Counted from the first letter of the stretch, positions 1 through 8,908 are shown. The stretch: 64,000 bases of DNA from an uncultured Candidatus Melainabacteria bacterium (GCA_934726055.1 CAKVCZ010000004.1:1-64000), one strand, 5' to 3'. Numbers and translations are program-made. The notes: a model not told the origin generated them from the sequence alone.

Positions 1-1
1 T

Positions 2-622
2 AATAGAGCAACAGCAGTATATGGACCATTAGATGAATGGTTCAATGAGGATTCTTGCTCAACAAATTCTGATTGTACTGCAGCAAAAATAAGATATTTT
101 AATAGAATAACAGAATTTATGAAGTTACAAAAAATTTGTGGAACAACACTTAGTGGGTGCATGCCAACGAGTGTTAATTATTTGTATCGTGGCTATTGGG
201 GTTCAATGGATTCAAGGGATTGTCCAAGTGCGATATTAGCTGGAAGTGGGTCGTTTAGAATAGGTGTTATAATTAAAGATTATACAAGTGCTTCAACTTA
301 TGGTGGATATAAATTTGATAAGAGTGTTGGTTATGTAGATATAGATATAGACGGACCAAATAAAGGAGAAAATACTTTTGGTGTAGATATTTTTGCATTT
401 GTTTTAACAAGTGATGGAATACATCCTTATAGTGGCGAAGTTTATTGGACAGATTCGGATTTAAAAGAATTTTGTTTTTATCAAGGTAATGGTTGTGCAG
501 CTTGGGTAATAAACACAGGCAATATGGACTATCTTGATGCATCGCATACATCTTCCAGTGATGCAGGAGTATGTAACAAATCCGACAAACAATTATCCAC
601 AACTGTTACAAGCTGTAAGTAG
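2..622 (+). CDS. Prepilin-like secreted/pilus protein, 5' truncated by window edge
   Basis: The reading frame is open from base 2, so the gene begins before the window; the in-frame ATG at 119 is internal. The visible 206 residues align by eye with the second half of the prepilin-like protein at 62639-63508. Both share N/D-RATAVYGP near the start of the visible part, a Y/F-DRI-x-EFMK-like helix, the block DIDGPNKG-x-NT-x-G-x-DIF and the terminal TVTSCK. Cysteines are frequent, suggesting disulfides in an exported protein. The N-terminal methylation motif would lie outside the window. This kind of protein is typical of type IV pilus/pseudopilin families that are expanded in Gastranaerophilales (family knowledge). 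Its role (minor pilin, adhesin or other) cannot be told from sequence. Confidence 0.75.
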   Translation, partial: NRATAVYGPLDEWFNEDSCSTNSDCTAAKIRYFNRITEFMKLQKICGTTLSGCMPTSVNYLYRGYWGSMDSRDCPSAILAGSGSFRIGVIIKDYTSASTYGGYKFDKSVGYVDIDIDGPNKGENTFGVDIFAFVLTSDGIHPYSGEVYWTDSDLKEFCFYQGNGCAAWVINTGNMDYLDASHTSSSDAGVCNKSDKQLSTTVTSCK

Positions 623-743
623 AATATAGTACATTAAAATCTGTTTGATTGGAAAACAAATTTAGAAATGAATTATTTATGATAAAATTTATAATAACAA
701 TGTTAATTTACTATTATTAATATTAGTTTTCGTTTCTATAAAA

Positions 744-1793
744 ATGAACAGAAAGTCAAATATGTCAAACGAATTTGAAATATATAAAAAACAAGGTGAA
801 CCAAGTAGGAAACAAAAAGCTGAGAATTGGGCAATCGCTATCGGTTTACAAAAAGTTGATAATTTAACTCCATCAAAATATCTTATAGAAACTGCAAAAG
901 AAAATATTGAAGGTAAAATTGGTAGTAAAGAAGTAAAAGAAAAAATATATTCTTATTATAAATCTGAAGAAGGTAAGAAACAAAATTTTGAAACAGAACA
1001 GGCAGATAAAGTTTCGATGCATATTGCGGAAATATTATCAGAGGCTTCGTTTACATTTTCTCCTGCTGCACTTTTTTCAATACATAAAAGAGTCTTTGGT
1101 GATGTTTTTCCAAAATTTGCCGGAAAAATAAGAGATTACAATATAACTAAAGAAGAAAAAGTTTTACTGGGTGATACTGTTTATTAAGGTTCATTTCAGG
1201 ATATAAAAGATACTTTAGATTATGACTTTGATAGAGAAAAGAGTTTTTCTTATGAAAAACTAAATTTAAGGGAAAAAGTTGAACATATTGCAGAATTTAT
1301 ATCTAATCTTTGGCAGATACATCCGTTTGCTGAAGGTAACACCAGAACAATTGCTGTGTTTACAATAAAGTTTTTAAAAACCATGGGGTTTGATGCAAAT
1401 AATGATTTTTTTGAGAAGAACGCACAATATTTCAGAGATTCTTTGGTGCGAGCAAATTATCAAGATTTAAAACGTGGAATTTCATATACTAAAGAATTTT
1501 TAAACAAATTTTTTGAAAATATGCTTTTTCAATGCACAAATGAACTTGATAGCAAATACTTAGTGATATCTATTGAGAAAAGTGTCGGTGTAAAAGAAAA
1601 AAGTGTCGGTGTAAAAACAATTGATAAAGTTGAGATGTTAATTAAAAGTAATAGCAACATAACAATAAAAGAAATTGCAGAAAAGTTGGATAAATCTCAA
1701 AGAAGTATAGAACGAGCAATTTTAAAACTTAAGCAATGTAATAAAATATCAAGGGTTGGGTCAGATAAAACCGGTTTTTGGAAAGTTTTATAA
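744..1793 (+). pseudogene. Fic-family AMP-transferase-like gene with an in-frame stop
   Basis: A single frame runs from ATG 744 to TAA 1791-1793 (about 349 codons) but is interrupted by TAA at 1185-1187. Translation on both sides of the stop belongs to one Fic protein. The N-terminal helical part comes before the stop; after it comes the Fic motif HPFAEGNTR (1320-1346), a variant of HPFx(D/E)GN(G/K)R. A short EKSVGVK tandem linker and a C-terminal winged-helix-like segment (about 1620-1780) follow. Fic proteins transfer AMP or other phosphate-containing groups to hydroxyls of target proteins, and winged-helix tails are common in the family. No antitoxin-like partner is seen nearby. The most likely reading is a recent nonsense mutation, because the frame is otherwise intact; a sequencing error or readthrough is possible. 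Confidence 0.8.
1575..1616 (+). repeat. Tandem 21-bp repeat encoding EKSVGVK twice
   Basis: Two nearly identical 21-base units in frame lie between the Fic core and the winged-helix tail of the broken Fic gene. They encode EKSVGVK-EKSVGVK. Short repeated linkers of this kind are common at this position in Fic proteins and arise by slippage. Confidence 0.75.
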
Positions 1794-1923
1794 GTATAAG
1801 AAGCAATGTAATCTTTACAATAACTAATAATTTTGTAAATTTTATTTGAAAAATATTATTTTTATGATTTAATAATATTACTGAGGTGAAAGCCTCTAGT
1901 CTAACGAAAGTAGAATTAATTAT

Positions 1924-2796
1924 TTGTCTAAAAAAATTACAATAGCAAAATTTGCGGGATTCTGTTACGGAGTAAAAAGAGCCGTAGAAACTGTGAAAAA
2001 GCTAAAAGAAGAAAATATAGATAAAAATGTTTTTGTGTTGGGAGAACTTATACATAATTCACAAGTTATTAAAGAACTTGAGCTTTTAGGCATAAAAACT
2101 GTGGATAAATTGCCTGAAAATGATACGGGTATATGTGTTATAAGAAGTCATGGTGAAGCTCCACAAGTTATTGAAGAAATTAAAAACAAGGGTTTTGAAC
2201 TTGTGGATTTAACTTGTTTAGACGTTAAAAAGGTTCAGCAGCAAGCAATTCAACTTGCTAAAGACGGTGATTATGTTATAATTGTTGGCAAAGCTGAACA
2301 TCCTGAAGTTATCGCAATTAAAGCAAATGCGGAACAATATACTGATAAAATTATTGTTGCAAGTGATATTGAAAAATTGATGCCATATCAAGATGTAATT
2401 AAAGCTCACAAAAAAGTTGGAATTGTAGTTCAAACAACTCAAAGAATTGAAACTTTACAGAAAATTTTGGCATATCTTGCTACAATTACAAAAGAAATTC
2501 ATCTTGTAAATACTATTTGTCAAAGTACGTCAATGCGTCAATCTGAGGCAAAAGAATTGGCACAAAAAAATGATTTGGTTGTTGTTGTTGGTTCTAAAAA
2601 AAGTGCAAATACAACTCACTTAGCCGAAATTTTACAAGGAATTACAAAAACTATTCATATTGAGAATGATAATGAATTAGAAGATTATAAAGATTTAATT
2701 GATAATGCACAGAATATTGCTATAACAGCAGGTGCTTCAACTCCACAAAATATAATCGAAAATGTATATAGAAAAATAGAAGGAGGTCAGGAATGA
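1924..2796 (+). CDS. ispH: 4-hydroxy-3-methylbut-2-enyl diphosphate reductase
   Basis: IspH (LytB) catalyses the last step of the MEP isoprenoid pathway, converting HMBPP to IPP and DMAPP with a [4Fe-4S] cluster in the cytoplasm. The 290-residue length is normal. The three cluster cysteines are seen in FAGFCYGVKRAV, DLTCLDVKKV and NTICQSTSMRQ. The substrate-binding histidines appear in GELIHNSQV, IRSHGEAPQ and GKAEHPEV, and the C-terminal ITAGASTP is present. The start is TTG at 1924: it gives the family's N-terminus, and the upstream in-frame ATG at 1864 is followed at once by a stop. A short hairpin (GAGG...CCTC) lies about 20-40 bases upstream. The stop overlaps the start of rpsA by four bases (ATGA), so the two are translationally coupled. 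Confidence 0.95.
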   Translation: MSKKITIAKFAGFCYGVKRAVETVKKLKEENIDKNVFVLGELIHNSQVIKELELLGIKTVDKLPENDTGICVIRSHGEAPQVIEEIKNKGFELVDLTCLDVKKVQQQAIQLAKDGDYVIIVGKAEHPEVIAIKANAEQYTDKIIVASDIEKLMPYQDVIKAHKKVGIVVQTTQRIETLQKILAYLATITKEIHLVNTICQSTSMRQSEAKELAQKNDLVVVVGSKKSANTTHLAEILQGITKTIHIENDNELEDYKDLIDNAQNIAITAGASTPQNIIENVYRKIEGGQE

Positions 2797-3851
2797 CAAA
2801 AACACAATTAGATGAGTTTGAACAATTATTAGAAGAAACTCTATCAAAAACTTACACAGTAGCTGATATCGTTGAAGGTACTGTGTTGAAAAAAGAAAAT
2901 GGCGGATACTTAGTTAGCGTAAAAGGTGCTAAAACAGAAGCATTTTTGCCTGAAAAAGAAATTTCTAATAATGCTGAAGAAGCTGAAGAATTGCAAATTG
3001 GTGATGTTAGAGAATTTTATGTATTAAAAGAAGAAAATGATGAAGATTGCATGCAATTATCATTGAAACGTATTGCTTATGCACAAGCTTGGGCTCAATT
3101 GAATGATGCTAAAAATGTTGGCGATACAATTTTAGCTAAAGTTGTTTCAATTGTAAAAGGTGGTGTATTAGTTGATGTTGCTGATTTGAAAGGATTTATT
3201 CCATCAAGTCAATTAAGAACAGGTACTCCATTTGAAGGTATGGTTGATACAAAAATTGAAGTTAAAGTTCTTGAAGCTGATCCTAAGAAAAATAAACTTA
3301 TCTTATCTCAAAGACAAGCTGTTGCTGAACAAAGAAATCAAGTTGTTGATGATATTATTTCAAAACTTGAAGAAGATATGGTTGTTAAAGGTAATGTTGT
3401 TAGAATTACTGACTTTGGTGCATTTGTTGATATTAATGGTATTGATGGTTTATTACCAATTTCTGAAATTTCTTGGCAAAGAATTAAACACCCATCAGAT
3501 GTGTTATCTTTAGGCGATGAAATCGAAGTTAAAATTATCAAAATCGATAATGAATTGAAAAGAATTAGCTTAAGCTTAAAGAGAATGACAGAAAATCCTT
3601 GGCAACAAATTGAAGGTAAATTTGAAGAAGGTCAAGTTGTAAAAGGTACTGTTAATAAAGTAGCTACATTTGGTGCATTTATTAATATTTTCCCTGGTGT
3701 TGAAGCATTGTTGCCAATTGCAGAAATGGAAGGTGAAAATCCAAATCCGTTCAATGCATATAAAGTTGGTGATGAAGTAGAAGTTTTAATCAAAAAATTC
3801 ACACCACAAGAACACAGAATCGCATTAAGCGTAAAAGATATTAATAAATAA
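2793..3851 (+). CDS. rpsA: 30S ribosomal protein S1-like RNA-binding protein
   Basis: The 352-residue protein consists of consecutive S1 (OB-fold) domains, roughly at residues 18-90, 105-175, 190-260 and 275-350. Typical signatures include VKGNVVRITDFGAFVDI, GLLPISEIS and the closing LSLKR. S1 helps the 30S subunit bind and unwind mRNA. Four domains is the size usual in cyanobacteria-related and many Gram-positive lineages; E. coli S1 has six. A strong Shine-Dalgarno (GGAGG) precedes the ATG inside the ispH end. The adjacency to ispH recalls ispH-rpsA fusions known in some Firmicutes; here they are separate but overlapping. A terminator follows at 3874. Confidence 0.93.
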   Translation: MTKTQLDEFEQLLEETLSKTYTVADIVEGTVLKKENGGYLVSVKGAKTEAFLPEKEISNNAEEAEELQIGDVREFYVLKEENDEDCMQLSLKRIAYAQAWAQLNDAKNVGDTILAKVVSIVKGGVLVDVADLKGFIPSSQLRTGTPFEGMVDTKIEVKVLEADPKKNKLILSQRQAVAEQRNQVVDDIISKLEEDMVVKGNVVRITDFGAFVDINGIDGLLPISEISWQRIKHPSDVLSLGDEIEVKIIKIDNELKRISLSLKRMTENPWQQIEGKFEEGQVVKGTVNKVATFGAFINIFPGVEALLPIAEMEGENPNPFNAYKVGDEVEVLIKKFTPQEHRIALSVKDINK

Positions 3852-3873
3852 TTTTATTAAATATTGATAATTC

Positions 3874-3912
3874 GAGGAAATGTTAATTTATTTTAACATT
3901 TCCTCTTGTTTT
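3874..3912 (+). terminator. Intrinsic terminator after ispH-rpsA
   Basis: A perfect 13-bp stem pairs 3874-3886 with 3893-3905 around a six-base loop, followed by TTGTTTT. It closes the ispH-rpsA unit. Confidence 0.85.
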
Positions 3913-3985
3913 AGGTTTATAAGCTGTAAAAAGTGGAATATACATACTGTAAGCCCCGACCCAACTACAAAAGAGAAATTTTCTT

Positions 3986-4516
3986 ATGGAACAAGTTCTT
4001 TTATTGAATAATAATGAAGAACCACTCCATCTAACGACATGGAGAAGAGCTCTTGTATTATTACTTAAGGGTAAGGCAGAATGTATTGAAAAGCTTGATA
4101 GTATTGAAAACTATATTAAAGTTGATAATACATTTATACCTAAAGTTATACGTTTGAAATATGAAATGGCAATTCCTAATACGGAGTTGCCATTTTCTCG
4201 TGAAAATATCCTAAAAAGAGATGACTATACTTGTCAATACTGTGGCAAAAAACTTTCTGGTAGTGAATTAACTTTAGACCATGTTTTTCCAAAATCAAGA
4301 TTGGGCCCTGATTCTTGGGAAAATATAGTCGCTTGTTGTAAGGAATGTAACCAATATAAAGCAAATAGAACCCCAAAAGAAGCTGGCATGAAATTGCAAA
4401 GGCGTCCAGAAAGACCTAAAGACGGTAAGATTTTTGAACTTACTAAAAATTCAAGTGCAAATTTAGAATTTTGGAAAAAGTTCTATAAAATTCCGTCAGA
4501 TAAGGATATTGCGTAA
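3986..4516 (+). CDS. HNH endonuclease family protein
   Basis: A 176-residue protein with a complete HNH zinc-finger nuclease core in its second half. It has a CQYCGKK knuckle, then LTLDHVFPKS (catalytic D-H pair), W-x-N-IVACCKECN (Asn and second CxxC) and KANRTP. The N-terminus (VLLLNNNEEPLHLTTWRRALVLLLKGKAE) is the standard opening of stand-alone HNH proteins widespread in cyanobacteria and other bacteria. These resemble McrA-type or homing nucleases, but their cellular role is mostly unassigned. There is no intron, phage or restriction partner beside it, so it may be a housekeeping nuclease. It sits alone between two terminators. The ATG lies about 9 bases after a GAGA-type ribosome site. 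Confidence 0.85.
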   Translation: MEQVLLLNNNEEPLHLTTWRRALVLLLKGKAECIEKLDSIENYIKVDNTFIPKVIRLKYEMAIPNTELPFSRENILKRDDYTCQYCGKKLSGSELTLDHVFPKSRLGPDSWENIVACCKECNQYKANRTPKEAGMKLQRRPERPKDGKIFELTKNSSANLEFWKKFYKIPSDKDIA

Positions 4517-4612
4517 TTACTATTTGTAAATTTAATATTTAGGCAATTTTTTTATAGAAAATGTTTTTATATTCTTGTAGAAGTTATTTTGATTATAATA
4601 AGGAAGTTTAAT

Positions 4613-4753
4613 ATGTTTAGTGATGAATTTATGCGTTTTTTAATTAATTATCAAAAACCGGAAGAACCAAAGAAAATTGATGAAATAAAATCAATAAAAT
4701 TGTCAGGTGGCAGTAAGAAACTTGCGGCTATTTTGTTGACAGTTAAAAAATAA
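4613..4753 (+). CDS. Small hypothetical protein, 46 residues
   Basis: Not previously recognised by me. The frame starts at ATG 4613, about six bases after a good Shine-Dalgarno (AAGGAAG), and ends at TAA 4753. It is followed 20 bases later by an intrinsic terminator, which supports a real transcript. The product is charged at first (DEFMRFLINYQKPEEPKK) and ends in a short hydrophobic stretch (KLAAILLTVKK). No known motif is visible. It fills the 336-base gap between the HNH gene and the CpaE-like gene. Confidence 0.55.
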   Translation: MFSDEFMRFLINYQKPEEPKKIDEIKSIKLSGGSKKLAAILLTVKK

Positions 4754-4772
4754 TTTTATAATATCTTTTAAA

Positions 4773-4822
4773 AAGAGTATTACAATTTCCATTTTTGAGG
4801 TTATTGTAGTACTCTTTTTTTT
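4773..4822 (+). terminator. Intrinsic terminator after the 46-residue ORF
   Basis: A 14-bp stem with one G-T type pair (4773-4786 with 4803-4816) is followed by eight T residues. It separates the small ORF from the CpaE-like gene. Confidence 0.85.
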
Positions 4823-4852
4823 ATGCTAATATACATAAAATTGTGAGGTATT

Positions 4853-6046
4853 ATGGTTAAACAATCTGTTATTATTATTGATTCTGATGGAATTTCACGT
4901 TCTGTTGCAGAAAATTATTTAAAAAATATAAAAGATTCAGAACTCGTTGGAAGTTTTTCTTCTATTGACGATTTAAAAATAGAAAATTATTCAGACTTGA
5001 AGAATTTGTTTTTATATATTGATATTTCTGATAATGTTCAAAAACAATGTGAATTTATAGAACGCTTTGTTGAGTTTAATCAGAATGTTAAAGTTATTGT
5101 TACTGCATTAAATTATGATACGAATACTGTAATTAAAGCAATGCGTTCAGGAGCAAAGGACTTTTTACCAAAGCCGTTGCTAGAAACTGACTTTATAAAT
5201 ACAATTTCAAAATTTAGCGGTCAGTCAGATAATAAAAATAAAAAAACAAATTGTAAAGTTATTACGCCGTTTTCCAACAAAGGTGGAATCGGAAAAACAT
5301 CAATTGCAATAAATTTGGCATTAGAATTGGCTAATATAACTAAAGAAAAAGTTGCACTTGTAGATATGAATTTTCATTTAGGCGATGTTGCAAATTTTTT
5401 GGATATAAAACCTTCATTTAATATTTCATACGTTGCCAAAAATTTAAAAGGATCGGATGATTCGTTTTTAATAACGACATTAGATAAATATAAAAATACT
5501 AATTTATATGTACTTGCGGATTCGCCTTATTTGGAACAATCTCAAGATATTACTACAACACAAATATCAGAATTATTTGCAAAGATGCGAGAAAATTTTG
5601 CATATATAGTTGTTGATACTGGTAATATTTTCGATGAAAAAACAGTTACTGTATTGGATAATACAGACTTTATAATGCTTGTATCGGTCGTTAATTTACC
5701 AGCAATAAGGAATTGTCAAAGATGTTTAGATATATTTGAAAGATTGGGATATAGTAAAGATAAAACGAAGATTGTCATAAACAGATATATGGAAAATGAT
5801 GAAATAACCATTGATGACGTTGAAAAAGCATTGAACCAAAAAGTTTATTGGAAAGTCCCTAATAATTACTTTACATTAATATCAGCAATAAATAAAGGCT
5901 TGCCTGTTAGTGAAGTTAATCAAAGCTCAAATATTGCAAAAAGTTATAGGGAATTGGCTACGATTTTATCAGATAACCTATATAAACAAAAAATCGCAGA
6001 TAAAGTTGTGCGTAATAAAAATTTTGATTTTAAAAATTTAATGTAA
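4853..6046 (+). CDS. CpaE/TadZ-like protein: receiver domain plus ParA/MinD ATPase
   Basis: A 397-residue two-domain protein. Residues 1-120 form a receiver domain with the acidic pair D10/D12, a likely phospho-acceptor D57, T84 and K107 of LPKPL. Residues 134-390 form a ParA/MinD/SIMIBI ATPase with a deviant Walker A (KGGIGKT, 143-149), VDMNFHLGDV and VVDTGN. In CpaE/TadZ proteins this architecture localises pilus or Tad secretion machinery to a cell pole, and the receiver is usually degenerate; here the key residues look intact. A Shine-Dalgarno GAGG precedes ATG 4853. No tad genes are adjacent. It is flanked by terminators, so it is probably monocistronic. Confidence 0.82.
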   Translation: MVKQSVIIIDSDGISRSVAENYLKNIKDSELVGSFSSIDDLKIENYSDLKNLFLYIDISDNVQKQCEFIERFVEFNQNVKVIVTALNYDTNTVIKAMRSGAKDFLPKPLLETDFINTISKFSGQSDNKNKKTNCKVITPFSNKGGIGKTSIAINLALELANITKEKVALVDMNFHLGDVANFLDIKPSFNISYVAKNLKGSDDSFLITTLDKYKNTNLYVLADSPYLEQSQDITTTQISELFAKMRENFAYIVVDTGNIFDEKTVTVLDNTDFIMLVSVVNLPAIRNCQRCLDIFERLGYSKDKTKIVINRYMENDEITIDDVEKALNQKVYWKVPNNYFTLISAINKGLPVSEVNQSSNIAKSYRELATILSDNLYKQKIADKVVRNKNFDFKNLM

Positions 6047-6070
6047 AATGATAATTGATTAAATCAAAAA

Positions 6071-6104
6071 AAAAGACTTACTTTTTAGGTAAGTCTTTTT
6101 TATA
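6071..6104. terminator. Bidirectional terminator between cpaE-like gene and ftsZ
   Basis: An 11-bp perfect stem (6071-6081 with 6089-6099) with T-runs on both strands lies between two convergent genes and can serve both. Confidence 0.85.
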
Positions 6105-6120
6105 TGTCTTGTTTTTTTAT

Positions 6121-7284
6121 TTACTTTTTCAAGAAATCAGGTATTTCTATATTAGAAAAACCAGGAAGGCTTGGAGAAGAAGGTTCACTCTTCTTAGGGG
6201 CTGTATTAAATGCACCTGAGAAGAAATCAGCAGCACTTAATTGAGTTCTTTGTGTAGCTTTATCAGCTTGCAATGCACTGTGAGCCTTTAGTTCAAAACC
6301 TGTTGCAATAACTGTAATTTTAACTTCGCCTTGCATATGTTCATCTGTAACAGCACCGAAAATAACGATAGCATCATCTTGTACTGCATCATTAATAATG
6401 TTCATCGCTTTAGTTACATCAGTTAATCCTAAGTCAGGACCACCTGTAATGTTAACAATAACACCTTTAGCTCCGTCAATAGTTGTTTCAAGAAGTTTAG
6501 AGTCAATAGCATTTCTTGCTGCTTCTTCAGCTCTACCTTCGCCTTGACCAATACCAATACCCATTAGTGCTGAACCTGAAGCTTCCATAACTGATTTAAC
6601 ATCAGCAAAGTCAACATTTATTAGTCCAGGAATTGTGATGATATCAGTGATACCTTGAACACCTCTTAAAAGAACTTCATCAACAATTGCGAAGGATTCC
6701 ATTAAGCCGACTTTTCTATCAACAACACCCAATAAATTATCGTTAGGAATAACTATTATTGCATCAACTGCTTCTTTAAGTTTATCAATACCTTGTAAAG
6801 CTTGATTTGCACGTCTTTTACCTTCAAAGCTGAAAGGTTTAGTAACAACACCAATTGTAAGGATACCAAGTTCTTTTGCTACTCTTGCAACGATAGGAGC
6901 TGCACCTGTACCTGTTCCGCCACCCATACCTGCGGTTACAAATACCATATCTGCACCTTCAATAGCTGCGGTAATTTCTTGACGAGCTTCTTCTGCAGCT
7001 GCTTCACCAATTTCAGGTTTACCGCCGGCACCAAGACCGTTAGTCAATTTTGCTCCAAGTCTAACTTTATTTGGAGCTGCACCAAATTTTAAAACTTGAG
7101 CATCTGTGTTCATTAAATAAAATTCAACACCGGTAAGGCCAGCTTTAATCATTCGATTAACAGCGTTTCCACCGCCACCGCCAACACCGATTACCTTAAT
7201 TTTTGCCGGACTTACTGAGTCTGGCGTGAATTCTTCTTCTTTTCCGACATTTAAAAAATCTGCCGCTCTGTTAAAATTATTCAC
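6121..7284 (-). CDS. ftsZ: Cell division protein FtsZ
   Basis: A 387-residue tubulin-like GTPase that forms the Z ring at midcell. The signatures are clear: IKVIGVGGGGGNAVNRM near residue 30, the tubulin motif GMGGGTGTGAAP near 120, the T7-loop region with NVDFADVKSVM, and a C-terminal conserved peptide (IEIPDFLKK) for FtsA/ZipA/SepF-type partners. The N-terminal extension of about 25 residues and a short linker are as in cyanobacterial FtsZ. The start codon is GTG (complement of 7282-7284), preceded by AGAGGA. It is not in a dcw cluster here; its neighbours are a CpaE-like gene and an aminopeptidase, and it is probably transcribed alone from the 7285-7440 region. Confidence 0.97.
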   Translation of the reverse strand: MNNFNRAADFLNVGKEEEFTPDSVSPAKIKVIGVGGGGGNAVNRMIKAGLTGVEFYLMNTDAQVLKFGAAPNKVRLGAKLTNGLGAGGKPEIGEAAAEEARQEITAAIEGADMVFVTAGMGGGTGTGAAPIVARVAKELGILTIGVVTKPFSFEGKRRANQALQGIDKLKEAVDAIIVIPNDNLLGVVDRKVGLMESFAIVDEVLLRGVQGITDIITIPGLINVDFADVKSVMEASGSALMGIGIGQGEGRAEEAARNAIDSKLLETTIDGAKGVIVNITGGPDLGLTDVTKAMNIINDAVQDDAIVIFGAVTDEHMQGEVKITVIATGFELKAHSALQADKATQRTQLSAADFFSGAFNTAPKKSEPSSPSLPGFSNIEIPDFLKK

Positions 7285-7442
7285 TTTTATTCCTCTTTGT
7301 TTGTATCTTGTTCTATACTAATACAAAAATATCCAATAGTAAAGAACCTACCTATAAAATTATTATCCAATCTTAACATCATTTCAAGAACTATGTATTT
7401 TTGTTAAAAAAATGTTACATAAAGTTAAGTCCGTTTTATAAC

Positions 7443-7489
7443 AAAAAGTCCTAAAAAGCTTTTAAATTTTTGACTTTTTAGGACTTTTT
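7443..7489 (-). terminator. Intrinsic terminator after leucyl aminopeptidase
   Basis: A perfect 16-bp stem (7443-7458 with 7474-7489) lies 18 bases after the stop of the minus-strand aminopeptidase gene. It is one of the longest perfect hairpins in the window. The remaining 7285-7440 sequence is AT-rich and should hold the ftsZ promoter, but I cannot assign its boxes. Confidence 0.8.
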
Positions 7490-7507
7490 TGTATTTAGTT
7501 CTTATTA

Positions 7508-8908
7508 TTAGCACTCAATAATATAATTTAGCAGTGTTCTTACTCCTGCACCTGTTGCTCCTGCAATAAATTCTTTTTGAGGTTTTTCTAAGAATGCAGT
7601 TCCTGCAATATCGATGTGTGCCCATTTAACTTCATCAGTTACAAATTTTTTCAAGAATAAGCCCGCAGCTGATGCACCGCCCCATCTTGAACCTGTATTT
7701 TTCATATCTGCAATATCACTTTTTAGGCTGTCGAAGTATTCTTCAAACATTGGTAATTCCCAGAATTTTTCGCCGGATTTGTTTCCTACTTCAATAAGTC
7801 TGTTTATTAGGTTTTTATCATTACCCATAATACCTGCTGCGTGGCTGCCCAAAGCTACCATACAAGCACCTGTTAGTGTTGCAATATCAATAACTTCATC
7901 TACTTTTAAATCGCATGCATAACATAGTGCATCTGCCAAGGTTACTCTGCCTTCAGCATCGGTATTATCAATTTCAATTGTTTTTCCGTTTTTTGCAGTT
8001 AATATATCTCCAGGTTTGTATGCATCAGGTCCAATCATATTTTCGCATGCAGCAATTATACCGTGAACTTCTACATTTGGATTTAATTCTTTTAGTTTAC
8101 TCATTACACCTAAAATGCAAGCTGCACCTGACATGTCATCTCTCATTGTAAGCATAGAAGAGGCAGGTTTCAAATCCATTCCGCCACTGTCAAAACATAA
8201 ACCTTTACCAATTATAGCAATTTTTTTAGTTGGATTTTTTGGACTGTATTTCATGTGAATAAATTTTGGCTCGTGAATGCTGCCTCTGGCAACGGCTAAA
8301 TATGCGGTTAATCCCATTTTTTCACATTCTTTTTTGTCGTAGATTTTTGTATCCAAACCTAATGATTTTGCAACTTCTGCTAATTTATCGGGAGTCGCAT
8401 ATTGAGCAGGTTCATTTGCAAGATTTCTTGTTAATTCCATTGCTTCTGCTCTTTTTTGTCCCTTTTCGATTTTAGCCTTATCTAAATTTGTATAAAGGGT
8501 TTCTATATGATGTTTTTTCTCTGATTTGTATTTGTCAAAAGCGTAATCGGCAATTAATGCTCCTTCTGATAAAACATCCGCATATTCAAAGTTAATTCCG
8601 TCAAAATCTATTGCAACTGTTTTTGCTTTCATTTCAATTGCTTTTTTAATAGATTTTGCAACGGCTTCTCTTATTTTATTAGTAGTAATTTCATCTTCTT
8701 TTCCAAGTCCTATAATTAAAACTTTCTTAGCCGGATTTTTCCCATATGTCGGAAGAAGATATGTTGTATTGAATTTACCCTCAAATTTGTCTTGATTTAG
8801 AGCATATTCATTTGCAATTTCATTTGTAGTTTGTTTGCCTTCAAACATGTTTACAACAAGAATATCGCATTCTTGATTTTTTACGTCAGAAATAATTTTT
8901 ATATCCAT
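7508..8908 (-). CDS. pepA: Leucyl aminopeptidase, M17 family
   Basis: A cytoplasmic two-metal aminopeptidase that removes N-terminal residues from peptides. The catalytic C-terminal domain shows GKGLCFDSGGMDLKP (metal and Lys ligands), MRDDMSGAA and the M17 signature NTDAEGRVTLADAL. The variable N-terminal domain (about 1-150) is present, and the total length of 466 residues is normal. The start is placed at the ATG complementary to 8906-8908, because it is preceded by GAAAGGAT and starts the typical MDIKII N-terminus; an upstream ATG would add 21 unlikely residues. It is monocistronic with its own terminator. Confidence 0.93.
   Translation of the reverse strand: MDIKIISDVKNQECDILVVNMFEGKQTTNEIANEYALNQDKFEGKFNTTYLLPTYGKNPAKKVLIIGLGKEDEITTNKIREAVAKSIKKAIEMKAKTVAIDFDGINFEYADVLSEGALIADYAFDKYKSEKKHHIETLYTNLDKAKIEKGQKRAEAMELTRNLANEPAQYATPDKLAEVAKSLGLDTKIYDKKECEKMGLTAYLAVARGSIHEPKFIHMKYSPKNPTKKIAIIGKGLCFDSGGMDLKPASSMLTMRDDMSGAACILGVMSKLKELNPNVEVHGIIAACENMIGPDAYKPGDILTAKNGKTIEIDNTDAEGRVTLADALCYACDLKVDEVIDIATLTGACMVALGSHAAGIMGNDKNLINRLIEVGNKSGEKFWELPMFEEYFDSLKSDIADMKNTGSRWGGASAAGLFLKKFVTDEVKWAHIDIAGTAFLEKPQKEFIAGATGAGVRTLLNYIIEC

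Noticed and set aside
744..1793. Reassigned TAA stop codon to explain the broken Fic frame
   Set aside because: Most other genes in the window end at TAA in the expected place (for example at 3851, 6046 and 12395 the standard stops fit), so a code change is not supported.
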